Of a stretch of 64,000 nt of DNA, positions 53,167-62,978 are shown in pieces. Numbering within the stretch: the first letter of the stretch is position 1; each line of letters begins with the position of its first letter. This DNA is from CBDCGJ01 sp965238305 (lineage in GTDB: Bacteria > Pseudomonadota > Alphaproteobacteria > GCA-2731375), in assembly GCA_965238305.1 (NCBI GenBank), contig CBDEHK010000001.1, positions 3,534,001 through 3,598,000 of the forward strand, in the 5' to 3' direction. A model generated the notes under the pieces. It did not search any database and was not told the origin of the DNA. It saw only the letters and a list, made by a program, of their open reading frames with translations. A program made the position numbers and the translations under genes.

Positions 53167-54630
53167 ATGAGCAACGATGTAGAAAATACCGCTAGCGTGA
53201 CGGCGATCACTCCCGCTGGTTCGACAGACTATCGCAGCGCACCGCAAAATTTCGAAGCGGAACAGGCGCTGCTAGGTGCGATTTTGGTCAATAATGACGC
53301 TTTGAATAAAGTGAATGACTTTCTGAGTTCGGAGTATTTTTTTGAGCCGGTCCATCAGAGAATATATAGCGTAATTGAAACTCTAGTCGACCGAGGACAA
53401 ATCGCCAACCCGGTGACTTTAAAGCAATATTTTGAACAGGATGATGCCCTGGCCGATGTCGGCGGCAGTCAATATTTGGCCCGCCTTGCCGGTGCAGCCG
53501 TCACCATTATCAATGCGGAACATTATGGCCGCACCATCTATGATTTATTTCTACGGCGCTCACTTATTGGCATTGGCGAAGAAATTGTTAACGAAGCCTA
53601 TGACGCGGATGTCGAAGCGGATGGTGAAACACAAATAGAATCAGCGGAGCAACAACTCTATTCCCTTGCTGAGGCAGGGGTCACGGGTTCTGGGTTCCAA
53701 TCTTTTGCCGAGGCCGCAGCGGAAGCGGTACGCATGGCGGAAGCGGCCCACCGGCGCGATACAAAGTTAGTAGGAATTGATACTGGCCTCGACGATTTGA
53801 ATGAAATGCTTGGCGGCCTGCATCCCTCCGATCTGCTGATCCTGGCGGCCCGCCCCGCGATGGGGAAAAGTTCTCTGGCGACGAACATAAGTGTAAGTGC
53901 AGCAAAAGAGGGGGCCATTGTTGCTTTTTTCAGCCTGGAAATGTCCGCGGAGCAATTGGCTACCCGAATATTGTCGGAAGAAGCACAAATTTCCTCCGAG
54001 AAAATCCGCCGCGGGGCCATTAATGCCGATAGTTTTGCCGATTTCGTCAGTGCCAGCAAACGTATACAGGACTTAAAAATTCACCTGGACGACACCCCAG
54101 CTCTATCGATTGCCGGCGTCCGAACCCGGTCCCGCCGCTTAAAAAGAATGATGGGCGGTCTCGATCTAATCGTCGTTGACTATCTGCAGCTTCTTCGGTC
54201 AGCCAAAAGCCGGGTTGAAAATCGGGTGCAGGAAATATCAGAAATTACACAAGGCTTAAAGGCATTAGCAAAAGAACTTGATGTTCCTGTTCTCGCGTTA
54301 TCGCAACTTTCCCGTGCCGTCGAACAACGGGAAGACAAACGTCCGCTATTGTCGGATTTAAGAGAATCAGGATCGATTGAGCAAGATGCCGACGTGGTTA
54401 TGTTTATCTATCGCGAAGATTATTACCACGAACGTTTGGAGCCCGATCCGGACACCGAAGATCATCGCCAATGGATGGAAAAGGGCGAACGTATCCACGG
54501 TTTAGCCGAAGTAATTCTTGGCAAACAACGCCATGGCCCCACCGGCACGATTAGGCTACATTTCAATAAGGATTTCACAAAGTTTTCCAACCTTGAATAT
54601 GCCAATTACAACGACAGCAATATCTCCTGA
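53167..54630 (+). CDS. dnaB: Replicative DNA helicase
   Basis: This 487-residue hexameric 5-prime to 3-prime helicase of the replication fork has an N-terminal DnaG-interacting domain that starts APQNFEAEQALLGAILVNND. A RecA-like C-terminal domain carries Walker A LAARPAMGKSSLATN (about 227-241), FFSLEMSAEQLATR, Walker B LIVVDYLQLLR and the arginine region RHGPTGTIRLHFN. No intein or insertion is seen. Its 3-prime end overlaps the alr start by 32 bp in another frame. Confidence 0.98.
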   Translation: MSNDVENTASVTAITPAGSTDYRSAPQNFEAEQALLGAILVNNDALNKVNDFLSSEYFFEPVHQRIYSVIETLVDRGQIANPVTLKQYFEQDDALADVGGSQYLARLAGAAVTIINAEHYGRTIYDLFLRRSLIGIGEEIVNEAYDADVEADGETQIESAEQQLYSLAEAGVTGSGFQSFAEAAAEAVRMAEAAHRRDTKLVGIDTGLDDLNEMLGGLHPSDLLILAARPAMGKSSLATNISVSAAKEGAIVAFFSLEMSAEQLATRILSEEAQISSEKIRRGAINADSFADFVSASKRIQDLKIHLDDTPALSIAGVRTRSRRLKRMMGGLDLIVVDYLQLLRSAKSRVENRVQEISEITQGLKALAKELDVPVLALSQLSRAVEQREDKRPLLSDLRESGSIEQDADVVMFIYREDYYHERLEPDPDTEDHRQWMEKGERIHGLAEVILGKQRHGPTGTIRLHFNKDFTKFSNLEYANYNDSNIS

Positions 54631-55726
54631 CCTGGCGGGCGCTATCCTCGACATCGATCTCGACGCAATCGGTGCCAATTATCGCTTGTTGAGAGACGAA
54701 ATTCGACACGGCGAATGTGCCGGTGTTGTCAAAGCAAATGCCTATGGCTGCGGGATTGACAGAGTTGGTCCGGTATTGTGGGATGCCGGGTGCCGGATCT
54801 TTTTTGTTGCCCATCTCAGCGAAGGCATATCGTTGCGCGACGCCTTGCCGGAAGCTGAAATATACATTCTAGGTGGGTTGTTACCAGGAACCGAAAAAAC
54901 ATTCGATGCGTTTCGATTGCTGCCAGTTTTGAACGATCTTCGGCAAATCGATGCCTGGTCGGCACATACGCAAATTGCCGGACAACGCAAGGCGATCATT
55001 CAAATCGATACTGGGATGAACAGATTGGGCCTGCCAGCGTCGGAGTTCATCACACTATGTGCGGAACCAGAACGCATGACCGGAATTGCCGTCACCTATC
55101 TTGCCTCCCATCTGGCAGCGGCGGAAGTGCCGAATAGTACGCAAAATCAGGAGCAATTAATTCGCTTCAACGCGGCAATGGCGAAATTGCCGGGGATAAA
55201 AGGAAGTTTGGCGAATTCAGCCGGCATATTTCTGGATGCGAACTACCATTTTGACCTTGTGCGGCCAGGCGTTGCGCTGTATGGCAGCAATCCGACATTG
55301 CATCTTCCTAATCCCATGCACGAAGTTGTCAAACTAACAGCAAAGATCATTCAATTGCGCGATATCGACATACCCGAAACCGTCGGTTACGGCGCCACCT
55401 ACAAAGTCAACGGGCCGCGTCGTATCGCGACTGTGCCAATTGGTTATGCGGATGGATATCTCCGCTCAATTGGTAATCACGGCCATGCCATGCTCGGTGG
55501 GGTTAAAGTACCGGTGGTTGGTCGTGTGTCGATGGACCTCATCACTTTAGATATAACCGAAGCGCCAAATGATGCAGTCAAACTCGGTGCCCCGGTTACG
55601 ATGATTGGTGGCGGCGTCGATATTGATGAATTGGGAGCTTTGGGTGGTAGCATGTCTTATGAATTACTTACTTCTTTGGGTACGCGGTACGCTCGACGTT
55701 ATCACTATTCAGGCGAGGTCAATTGA
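54599..55726 (+). CDS. alr: Alanine racemase
   Basis: This 375-residue PLP enzyme makes D-alanine for peptidoglycan. The cofactor Lys is Lys45 in CAGVVKANAYGCG. The barrel also shows IQIDTGMNRLGL, and the C-terminal domain has VGYGATYKVNGPRRIATVPIGYADG, with the catalytic Tyr in GYGATY, and VVGRVSMDLITLDIT. The start MPITTTAISPDL at 54599 is preferred; the upstream in-frame ATG (54518) would encode 27 residues deep inside dnaB. Its stop overlaps the mlaE start. Confidence 0.95.
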   Translation: MPITTTAISPDLAGAILDIDLDAIGANYRLLRDEIRHGECAGVVKANAYGCGIDRVGPVLWDAGCRIFFVAHLSEGISLRDALPEAEIYILGGLLPGTEKTFDAFRLLPVLNDLRQIDAWSAHTQIAGQRKAIIQIDTGMNRLGLPASEFITLCAEPERMTGIAVTYLASHLAAAEVPNSTQNQEQLIRFNAAMAKLPGIKGSLANSAGIFLDANYHFDLVRPGVALYGSNPTLHLPNPMHEVVKLTAKIIQLRDIDIPETVGYGATYKVNGPRRIATVPIGYADGYLRSIGNHGHAMLGGVKVPVVGRVSMDLITLDITEAPNDAVKLGAPVTMIGGGVDIDELGALGGSMSYELLTSLGTRYARRYHYSGEVN

Positions 55727-56499
55727 TGAATCCCGTCGCCACAATAGGACGAATTTTCATTGATTTTCTGTCCGCTGTCGGTGCTTTGAGTCTGTTTACA
55801 GGTGAGGCAATCAGGCATGTCTTTACGCCGCCATTTTATGGTCGACTAATCCTGCGGCAAATAATGTCGATTGGATATTACTCCCTGCCCGTCGTCGGCA
55901 TGACCGCGTTGTTCACTGGTGCCGTCCTAGCCCTGCAAATATTCATCGGCTCCTCCCGCTTCAACGCAGAAAGTGCGGTCGCCACGATCGTTGTCATCGG
56001 CATCACCAGAGAGCTCGGCCCCGTGCTTGCCGGTTTGATGGTAGGGGGTCGCGTCGGTGCGGCGATGGCCGCAGAATTGGGCACCATGCGCGTGACAGAG
56101 CAGATTGACGCTCTCGTAACGTTGCAAACCAATCCATTCAAATATTTGGTCGCGCCAAGATTGATTGCCGCCACATTGACGATGCCGATCTTGGTTCTAA
56201 TTGCGGATATCATCGGGGTAATGGGCGGTTATCTCGTCGGCATCCATCGCCTTGGTTTTAATTCCGCCACTTATTTAAAGAACACTTTTGATTTTCTACA
56301 AACCATGGACGTCGTTTCAGGTCTGATCAAAGCGGCGGTCTTCGGTTTTATTATTGCCCTGATGGGGTGTTATCACGGCTTCCACTCCAGCGGCGGTGCC
56401 CAGGGAGTTGGCCGGGCAACGACTAACGCTGTTGTCTCGGCGCTCATTCTAATTTTGATCTCCAACTATTTCGTGACGGAGATCTTTTTCACAAAATGA
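55726..56499 (+). CDS. mlaE: Phospholipid ABC transporter permease MlaE
   Basis: This 257-residue inner-membrane permease of the Mla/MCE lipid transport system keeps outer-membrane lipid asymmetry. It has the MlaE family pattern of hydrophobic helices, with GMTALFTGAVLALQIFIGSS, the conserved ELGPVLAGLMVGGRVGAAMAAELGTM and EQIDAL. The C-terminal part has GCYHGFHSSGGAQGVGRATT. ATG 55726 overlaps the alr stop (TGATG). mlaF follows with a 4-bp overlap. The MCE-domain gene mlaD is not in the window. Confidence 0.95.
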   Translation: MNPVATIGRIFIDFLSAVGALSLFTGEAIRHVFTPPFYGRLILRQIMSIGYYSLPVVGMTALFTGAVLALQIFIGSSRFNAESAVATIVVIGITRELGPVLAGLMVGGRVGAAMAAELGTMRVTEQIDALVTLQTNPFKYLVAPRLIAATLTMPILVLIADIIGVMGGYLVGIHRLGFNSATYLKNTFDFLQTMDVVSGLIKAAVFGFIIALMGCYHGFHSSGGAQGVGRATTNAVVSALILILISNYFVTEIFFTK

Positions 56500-57272
56500 G
56501 CCAAACACCCAAAATACAGATGCTGGACGTGCATAAATCATTTGGTCCAAAACACGTTTTGAACGGTATTAATCTGCACGTCGATGCGGGCGAATCCGTT
56601 GTCATAATCGGTGGTTCGGGTTCAGGAAAATCGGTGATGCTGAAATGCATTTTGGGCCTGATTAAGCCGGACCACGGCAGTATCAAGGTTGATGGGCAGG
56701 AAGTCATCGGGCTGAGGGGTAACGAACAAGAAGCGGTGCTGAAGAAATTCGGCATGTTGTTTCAAAATGCCGCGCTGTTTGATAGCTTGAAAGTCTGGGA
56801 AAACGTCGCCTTCGGTCTGATCGAGGGGGAAGGTATGGACCGCGATAAAGCACGCGACATCGCCATGGAGAAATTAGCTCGGGTCGGCCTCACTGCGGAT
56901 GTCGGCGAATTGGACCCGGCGGAATTGTCCGGCGGCATGAAAAAACGTGTCGGCTTGGCGCGTGCCATAGCGACCGAACCAGAGATCATATTTTTTGACG
57001 AGCCAACCACCGGTCTGGACCCGATCATGGGAGATGTTATCAACCGCTTGATCATCGAATGCGTGAAAGATTTGGGCTCCACCGCCATTACGATTACGCA
57101 TGATATGGCGTCAGCACGAACGATCGCCGACCGTGTTGCGATGATATTCAAAGGGCAGATTATTTGGGATGGCCCGGTTGCCAAAATCGCCGACAGCGGG
57201 AATGACTTTGTAGATCAGTTTATATCTGGTCGGGCCGAAGGCCCAATCGAAATGGACGTATTGAAACCTTAA
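56496..57272 (+). CDS. mlaF: Phospholipid ABC transporter ATP-binding protein MlaF
   Basis: This 258-residue ATPase partners MlaE. Walker A is GGSGSGKSVMLK (about 34-45), the Q-loop LFQNAALFDSLKVWENV, the signature LSGGMKKRVGLARA, and Walker B IIFFDEPTTGLDP. The H-loop is TITHDMASAR. The Mla-type KKRV signature is distinctive. It is coupled to mlaE by ATGA overlap at 56496-56499. Confidence 0.96.
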   Translation: MSQTPKIQMLDVHKSFGPKHVLNGINLHVDAGESVVIIGGSGSGKSVMLKCILGLIKPDHGSIKVDGQEVIGLRGNEQEAVLKKFGMLFQNAALFDSLKVWENVAFGLIEGEGMDRDKARDIAMEKLARVGLTADVGELDPAELSGGMKKRVGLARAIATEPEIIFFDEPTTGLDPIMGDVINRLIIECVKDLGSTAITITHDMASARTIADRVAMIFKGQIIWDGPVAKIADSGNDFVDQFISGRAEGPIEMDVLKP

Positions 57273-57297
57273 ACCCGATATGAATGGAGTGCCAAAC

Positions 57298-59415
57298 TTG
57301 GCGCGTCAGAGCGAGCGATTTGTTTGTCAAAGTTGTGGTGCCGTCAGCACAAAGTGGGCTGGCCGATGCGCCCAATGCGATGCCTGGAATTCCATCACCG
57401 AAGAAGCTGGCGACACTGTTTTAACCAGCGCCTTGAAAAAAGGTAACGTCGGTCGACATGTCCAGTTTGTTGATCTAAACGCAACCGACGGCGACGCCAT
57501 CGAAATGCGCACGATCAGCGGCATTGCGGAATTCGACAGGGTTTGTGGCGGTGGTTTGGTACCTGGCTCGGCAATTTTGGTCGGCGGCGATCCTGGTATC
57601 GGCAAGTCTACTATTCTGTTGCAAGCCGTGGCTGCCTTAGCCAATAATGGCGCCCGTTGCGCCTATATTTCCGGTGAAGAAGCAGTGGCCCAAATACGCA
57701 TGCGCGCCCATCGCCTGGCCCTTGCCGATGCACAAGTCGAACTCGCGTCGGCCACAAATCTTCGCGATATACTAGCAACTTTAAATAATGCAGATGCGCC
57801 GCATATTGTTGTGATTGACAGTATTCAAACGATGTATATCGACAACATGGAAAGTGCGCCTGGTACCGTCTCGCAAGTCCGCGCATCGGCCCAGGAGTTG
57901 ATTCGGGTCGCCAAGAAGCGGGATATCGTTTTGATCCTCGTCGGCCATGTCACTAAAGAAGGGCAAATTGCCGGCCCTCGTGTCCTGGAGCATATGGTCG
58001 ATACGGTGCTTTATTTCGAAGGCGAACGTGGCCACCAGTTCCGCATCCTGCGGGCGGTCAAAAACCGTTACGGTGCGACGGATGAAATCGGTGTTTTTGA
58101 GATGACCGATGCTGGGCTTAAAGAGGTATCCAACCCTTCCGCCCTTTTCCTTTCCAATCGCGATCAGCCGGTCAGCGGCGCAGCTGTTTTCGCCGGCATG
58201 GAGGGAACGCGGCCTTTGTTGGTGGAAATCCAGGCCCTTGTGACACCATCACCGCTGGCCACACCAAGGCGCACCGTCGTCGGTTGGGATGGCAATCGAT
58301 TGGCGATGATCGTCGCTGTTCTAGAGGCACGTTGTGGGGTCTCCCTGGTTGGGCACGACGTCTTTCTTAATGTTGCCGGCGGATTGCGGATTGTTGAACC
58401 GGCGGCGGATATGGCGGTCGCAGCTGCCCTACTTTCGTCGCTTTCCGATATTCCGACGCCGAAAGAAACCGTGTTTTTTGGTGAAATCAGTTTATCAAGC
58501 GAAATTCGCCCCGTTAGTCACAGCGACTCCCGCCTAAAGGAAGCGGAAAAATTGGGCTTCGCGCGCGCGATTGCACCGTCTGGGGCGGCAAAACATAGTC
58601 ACACTTTGCAAGTTGATGAAATCGAACTCTTGCAGGAGTTGTCAGGACGCTTTACAAGCGAGCTAATGATCGAAGTTTGGGCGAACCCGAAAAGCGGCAT
58701 GGAAGACTTCTCTATAATCCCCACAGACATCGGCGTCGTCACGGTGCTGCTAATCTCCGCGATCTTGGCGTTGGCACGCGGATTCGTGCGCGAAGTGCTG
58801 GCGATTTCCAGTTGGATCGGCGCCGCTGCGGTCACCTATTACGTATTTCCTTTTGTGCAGGAGCCATTCCGCGGATATGTCAAAGAATGGTTCGATTTTA
58901 AGCAGACTTTGGTCGCTGATATTGCCGCAGTTGTGACAATATTTATTGCTGTTCTGGTCATTTTGGCCGTTATCAGCGCTTGGGTTTCACGCAAGGTGCA
59001 ATCCAGCGATATTGGCGCTTTAGATCGTTCACTTGGTTTTCTGTTCGGCCTGGCGCGCGGCGCCGTCGTGGTCTCACTTGCTTATTTGTTGCTGATCCAA
59101 TTTATTCCGCCAAAAGAACATCCGCCTTGGGTTAAGGAAGCGCGATCTGTACCCGCGATGCGTGCCGGCGCTGCTTTCTTGATTAGCTTGGTACCGGAGG
59201 AGTTTACCAAAGATTTAGAAACCCTTGATGATACTGGTAGTAAGTTGGTTGACCGTTTAAAAGAAACCGGCGACATCGTTGACGGTGTCAAAAAGGTGAT
59301 CGCGCCGAACGACAAAGATGGCTACGATGAAGACCAGAAAAAAGATATGGATCGCCTGATCAACAACAGTGGCTCCGACGACGAGAAGTCGGAACAAAAA
59401 GGTGAAAGCGACTGA
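57298..59415 (+). CDS. radA: RadA recombination protein continuous with CvpA family membrane protein
   Basis: One open frame encodes two proteins normally separate. The RadA part (to about residue 467) has a zinc finger FVCQSCGAVSTKWAGRCAQC, a RecA-like Walker A GGDPGIGKST, KNRYGATDEIG (usually KNRFG) and a LonC-like domain; it acts in branch migration. After a short linker, MEDFSIIPTDIGVVTVLLIS (from 58699) starts a complete CvpA of about 238 residues with four hydrophobic helices, GFVREVLAISSWIGA, and an acidic tail. No stop separates them. Start TTG 57298 (MARQSERF) has GGAG 8 nt upstream; ATG 57280 lacks a ribosome site. purF follows, as in unfused radA-cvpA-purF runs. Confidence 0.9.
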   Translation: MARQSERFVCQSCGAVSTKWAGRCAQCDAWNSITEEAGDTVLTSALKKGNVGRHVQFVDLNATDGDAIEMRTISGIAEFDRVCGGGLVPGSAILVGGDPGIGKSTILLQAVAALANNGARCAYISGEEAVAQIRMRAHRLALADAQVELASATNLRDILATLNNADAPHIVVIDSIQTMYIDNMESAPGTVSQVRASAQELIRVAKKRDIVLILVGHVTKEGQIAGPRVLEHMVDTVLYFEGERGHQFRILRAVKNRYGATDEIGVFEMTDAGLKEVSNPSALFLSNRDQPVSGAAVFAGMEGTRPLLVEIQALVTPSPLATPRRTVVGWDGNRLAMIVAVLEARCGVSLVGHDVFLNVAGGLRIVEPAADMAVAAALLSSLSDIPTPKETVFFGEISLSSEIRPVSHSDSRLKEAEKLGFARAIAPSGAAKHSHTLQVDEIELLQELSGRFTSELMIEVWANPKSGMEDFSIIPTDIGVVTVLLISAILALARGFVREVLAISSWIGAAAVTYYVFPFVQEPFRGYVKEWFDFKQTLVADIAAVVTIFIAVLVILAVISAWVSRKVQSSDIGALDRSLGFLFGLARGAVVVSLAYLLLIQFIPPKEHPPWVKEARSVPAMRAGAAFLISLVPEEFTKDLETLDDTGSKLVDRLKETGDIVDGVKKVIAPNDKDGYDEDQKKDMDRLINNSGSDDEKSEQKGESD

Positions 59416-59420
59416 TCGAC

Positions 59421-60884
59421 ATGAGTAATAGCATGACGACAAACCCCTTTGATGACGACAAGTTGCACGAAGAATGCGGTGTTTTCGGAATTCTAGGCAC
59501 CGAAGATGCGTCCGCACACACTGCTCTTGGGCTGCATGCGCTGCAACATCGCGGACAAGAATCGGCAGGCATCGTATCATTCGATGGAACGCAGTTTCAT
59601 TCCCATCGCAGCCTAGGCAGGGTCGGCGACAACTTCAACTCGGAAGCGGTCATTGGACGCCTGAAGGGTTATGCCGCAATCGGGCACAATCGCTACGCCA
59701 CTACTGGTGATACGGTTTTGCGAAACGTCCAACCCCTGTTTGCCGAATTAGAACATGGCGGCCTGGCGATTGCGCATAATGGCAATCTAACCAATTCTAC
59801 CGAAATTCGGCGCGAATTGGTCAAGCGCGGTTGCATTTTCCAGTCGACGACGGATACCGAAATATTTGTCCATTTGATTGCCACCAGCCTTTACACCAAA
59901 TTGGTCGACCGATTGATCGACGCGGCGCGGAAAGTTGTTGGCGCTTACAGCCTTATCGCCCTGACAAACAAAAAACTTGTCGGTATGCGCGATCCCATGG
60001 GGGTCAGACCGTTGGTATTGGGCGAATTCGAAGGAGCGCCGATATTGGCTTCGGAAACCTGTGCCCTTGATATCATCGGCGCTGATTTTGTACGCGATAT
60101 TGAGCCGGGTGAAATCGTTGTCTGCACAAAGGATGGTGTTGAAAGCGTTCGACCGTTTGAACAAAAACCCGATAAGTTTTGTATTTTTGAATATGTCTAT
60201 TTTTCCCGTCCTGACAGTCTATGTCAGGGGCGCAGCGTCTATTCGGTGCGCAAACTTATCGGCCGCCAGTTAGCCAAAGAAAGCCATGTCGAAGCCGATT
60301 TGGTCATCCCGGTTCCGGATTCGGGTACACCGGCGGCGATTGGTTATTCGCAAGAGGCCAACGTTCCGTTTGAACTCGGGATTATCCGCAATCATTATGT
60401 CGGACGCACCTTCATCGAACCGACGCAAAATATCCGACATTTCGGCGTGAAGCTGAAACACAACGCCAATCGGGCGGAAATTCAAGGAAAGCGGGTCGTC
60501 TTGGTCGATGATTCTATCGTTCGAGGCACCACCTCGAAAAAAATTGTTGAGATGGTTCGCGATTGCGGCGCTGCTGAGGTTCATATGCGCATTGCTAGTC
60601 CACCAACAGCACATTCCTGTTTTTACGGTATCGACACCCCGACACCCAGCGAGTTACTGGCCGGGCAGATGGATGAGAGCGCGATGGCGGAACATATTGG
60701 CGTCGATAGTTTGGCATTCGTCAGCAATGACGGACTTTATCAAGCTGTCATGGGTGAAGATCGCAATCCCGACGCACCGCAATTCTGCGATGCCTGTTTC
60801 ACCGGCGAATATCCGGTGCCGCTGATTGACCAGAAAGATGGCGCAAACCAGTCGCAACTTACCTTGCTTGCCGAAACTGCCTAA
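59421..60884 (+). CDS. purF: Amidophosphoribosyltransferase
   Basis: This 487-residue enzyme catalyses the first committed step of purine synthesis, PRPP plus glutamine to phosphoribosylamine. An 18-residue propeptide precedes Cys19 (HEECGVFGI), which becomes the N-terminal nucleophile after processing. The glutaminase domain includes LHALQHRGQESAGI and GHNRYATTG. The phosphoribosyl domain has the PRPP loop VVLVDDSIVRGTTS and VIPVPDSGTPAAIGYS. C-terminal cysteines (QFCDACFTGEYP) are typical. It follows cvpA, its common partner. Confidence 0.97.
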   Translation: MSNSMTTNPFDDDKLHEECGVFGILGTEDASAHTALGLHALQHRGQESAGIVSFDGTQFHSHRSLGRVGDNFNSEAVIGRLKGYAAIGHNRYATTGDTVLRNVQPLFAELEHGGLAIAHNGNLTNSTEIRRELVKRGCIFQSTTDTEIFVHLIATSLYTKLVDRLIDAARKVVGAYSLIALTNKKLVGMRDPMGVRPLVLGEFEGAPILASETCALDIIGADFVRDIEPGEIVVCTKDGVESVRPFEQKPDKFCIFEYVYFSRPDSLCQGRSVYSVRKLIGRQLAKESHVEADLVIPVPDSGTPAAIGYSQEANVPFELGIIRNHYVGRTFIEPTQNIRHFGVKLKHNANRAEIQGKRVVLVDDSIVRGTTSKKIVEMVRDCGAAEVHMRIASPPTAHSCFYGIDTPTPSELLAGQMDESAMAEHIGVDSLAFVSNDGLYQAVMGEDRNPDAPQFCDACFTGEYPVPLIDQKDGANQSQLTLLAETA

Positions 60885-60899
60885 CAGAAGAATTTATTG

Positions 60900-61625
60900 A
60901 TGACGAAACGCCTGGACGGTCGTATCGCCCTTGTAACCGGCGCTTCCCGAGGGATCGGCGCAGCAATTGCGCAAGCCTATGCCAAGGAAGGCGCCCATGT
61001 TATCGCCGTCGCCCGAACCATCGATGCGTTGGAAGAACTCGACGACTTAATTCAAGCTGAAGGCGGCAGTGCGACGCTCTTGCCGCTCGATCTGACCGAC
61101 TTCGATGCCATCGACCAAGTCGGCAGTCAGATCTTCGAACGTTGGAAGTGTCTCGATATTTTGGTCGGCAATGCGGCGATATTGGGCGACTTATCCCCGT
61201 TGGGTCATGTTCCGCCGGAAATTTGGCAGCGGATATTCGATGTCAATGTCACGGCGAATTACCGCTTAATTCGAGCGATGGATCCATTGCTACGGCAGTC
61301 AGATGCAGGGCGCGGTATATTTCTCACTTCTGGCATTACCCGTAATCTGCAACCTTACTGGGGTGCCTATAGCGCCAGCAAAGCCGCGCTTGAAGCCATG
61401 GTCGTGAGTTATGCGCGGGAAATTCAGAACACCAAAATACGGGTCAATTTGGTCAATCCCGGTCCAACCCGGACAAATTTACGTCAAGCCGCTTTCCCCG
61501 GCGAAGATGCCAGCCAATTGCCGCCCCCGGAACATGCCAATGAAACCTTCGTTCAAATGGCCATGCCTAACTTTGAGAGCAATGGTGTTTGGGTGGCTGC
61601 CGACACCGCCGGTAGCATGCACTAA
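60900..61625 (+). CDS. Short-chain dehydrogenase/reductase, YciK-like
   Basis: This 241-residue SDR has cofactor motif LVTGASRGIGAAIAQAY, NAA instead of NAG (VGNAAILGDLSPL), the catalytic Ser in TSGITRN and YSASKAAL. Its pattern matches the group often placed after purF in alphaproteobacteria and annotated as YciK-like or general oxidoreductase. The substrate is not known. ATG 60900 is preferred over the TTG just before it. Its stop codon overlaps that of the convergent der gene (CTAA at 61622-61625). Confidence 0.88.
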   Translation: MTKRLDGRIALVTGASRGIGAAIAQAYAKEGAHVIAVARTIDALEELDDLIQAEGGSATLLPLDLTDFDAIDQVGSQIFERWKCLDILVGNAAILGDLSPLGHVPPEIWQRIFDVNVTANYRLIRAMDPLLRQSDAGRGIFLTSGITRNLQPYWGAYSASKAALEAMVVSYAREIQNTKIRVNLVNPGPTRTNLRQAAFPGEDASQLPPPEHANETFVQMAMPNFESNGVWVAADTAGSMH

Positions 61626-62971
61626 CGACTTTTTTTCGGGGCGTAGGGGTTTTTGCGTTTCCTGAGGTTAATTCGGATCGGCACTCCATCCAAATCGAAA
61701 GTGTCGCGCAAGCCGTTCTGAATATACCGAACATAAGAATCCGGCAGGTCATCCGGCAGATTGACAAAGATGGCAAAGGTTGGCGGACGGGTTTTCGCCT
61801 GTGTCATGTAGCGCAACCGTAAGCGTCTGCCGTTGTGACCTAGCGGCGGCGGATGACGTGCGGTCATTTCATCCAACCATTGATTAAGCGCCGCTGTCGG
61901 CACCCTGGTTTGCCAGCGGTCGTAGGCATCAAATATTGCTGGCAGCAGCTTTTCGGTTCCCCGCCCGGTTAGCGCCGACAGGGTAATCACAGGGACACCG
62001 CGCACCTGCGAAAGACCGTCTTCGACCCGTTCGCGAATATGGCGCATGGTGGCATTCGGATCGCGTACCAAGTCCCATTTGTTGGCCGCGATAATGAGGA
62101 CACGGCCTTCTTCGGTGATTTTGCGGGCGATCGTCAGGTCTTGTTTTTCCAGCGGCACCAAGGCGTCAATTAACAGGACCACAACTTGCGCATAATCCAT
62201 GGCCCGCATTGCATCGCTGGCCGACAGTTTCTCCAACTTATCGGTTATCTTGGCGCGCCGGCGTAAACCCGCCGTGTCAATCAAGCGAATGGGCCGTCCT
62301 TGCCATTCCCAATCGTTGGCAATGGCGTCTCGAGTGACGCCTGGTTCAGGTCCCGTCAACATGCGTTCGGCACCCAGCAACTGGTTGACCAAAGTCGATT
62401 TACCGGCGTTTGGCCGTCCCAGGATTGCCAACTGCAAGATTGGGGCTTCACCATCTTCCGGTTCGGTTACTGCAAATTCATCATGGTAGGGCAACAAGGC
62501 TTCGATCAGCAGATCCATGCCCTCACCATGGGCGGCAGATACCGGCACTGGATCACCGAGACCCAAGCTGTAACATTCGGCCAGGCCGTTCAGACCGGCG
62601 CGACCTTCGCATTTGTTCGCCAGCAAGATAACCGGTTTGTTTTGCCGTCGCAGCCAATCAGCAAAATATTCATCGAGGGGTGTGACACCGGCGCGTGCGT
62701 CGATCAGCATCAAGGCAACATCGGCTTCTTCCAGCGCGATATCGGTTTGCGCCCGCATGCCAGCTTCCAGACTACCTTCTTCCGCCTCTTCCAAGCCGGC
62801 CGTATCGATGACGCGAAAATTCAGGTCAAACAGGCGACCTTCGCCTTCCCGACGATCGCGGGTCACCCCGGGTAAATCGTCAACGATCGCCAAACGCTTA
62901 CCGACCAAGCGATTGAACAGGGTTGACTTGCCGACATTCGGTCGGCCAATGATGGCTACGGTGAATTTCAT
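61622..62971 (-). CDS. der: Ribosome biogenesis GTPase Der (EngA)
   Basis: This 449-residue protein has two tandem GTPase domains and a C-terminal KH-like domain, needed for 50S assembly. First domain: IIGRPNVGKSTLFNRLVG, DTAGLEE and NKCEG (about residues 5-170). Second domain: ILGRPNAGKSTLVNQLLG, DTAGLRRR and NKWDL (about 180-355). KH end: RLRYMTQAKTRPPTFAIFVN. Its length is standard. bamB ends 7 bp upstream on the same strand, the usual bamB-der order. Confidence 0.97.
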   Translation of the reverse strand: MKFTVAIIGRPNVGKSTLFNRLVGKRLAIVDDLPGVTRDRREGEGRLFDLNFRVIDTAGLEEAEEGSLEAGMRAQTDIALEEADVALMLIDARAGVTPLDEYFADWLRRQNKPVILLANKCEGRAGLNGLAECYSLGLGDPVPVSAAHGEGMDLLIEALLPYHDEFAVTEPEDGEAPILQLAILGRPNAGKSTLVNQLLGAERMLTGPEPGVTRDAIANDWEWQGRPIRLIDTAGLRRRAKITDKLEKLSASDAMRAMDYAQVVVLLIDALVPLEKQDLTIARKITEEGRVLIIAANKWDLVRDPNATMRHIRERVEDGLSQVRGVPVITLSALTGRGTEKLLPAIFDAYDRWQTRVPTAALNQWLDEMTARHPPPLGHNGRRLRLRYMTQAKTRPPTFAIFVNLPDDLPDSYVRYIQNGLRDTFDLDGVPIRINLRKRKNPYAPKKSR

Positions 62972-62978
62972 CTTTTGT

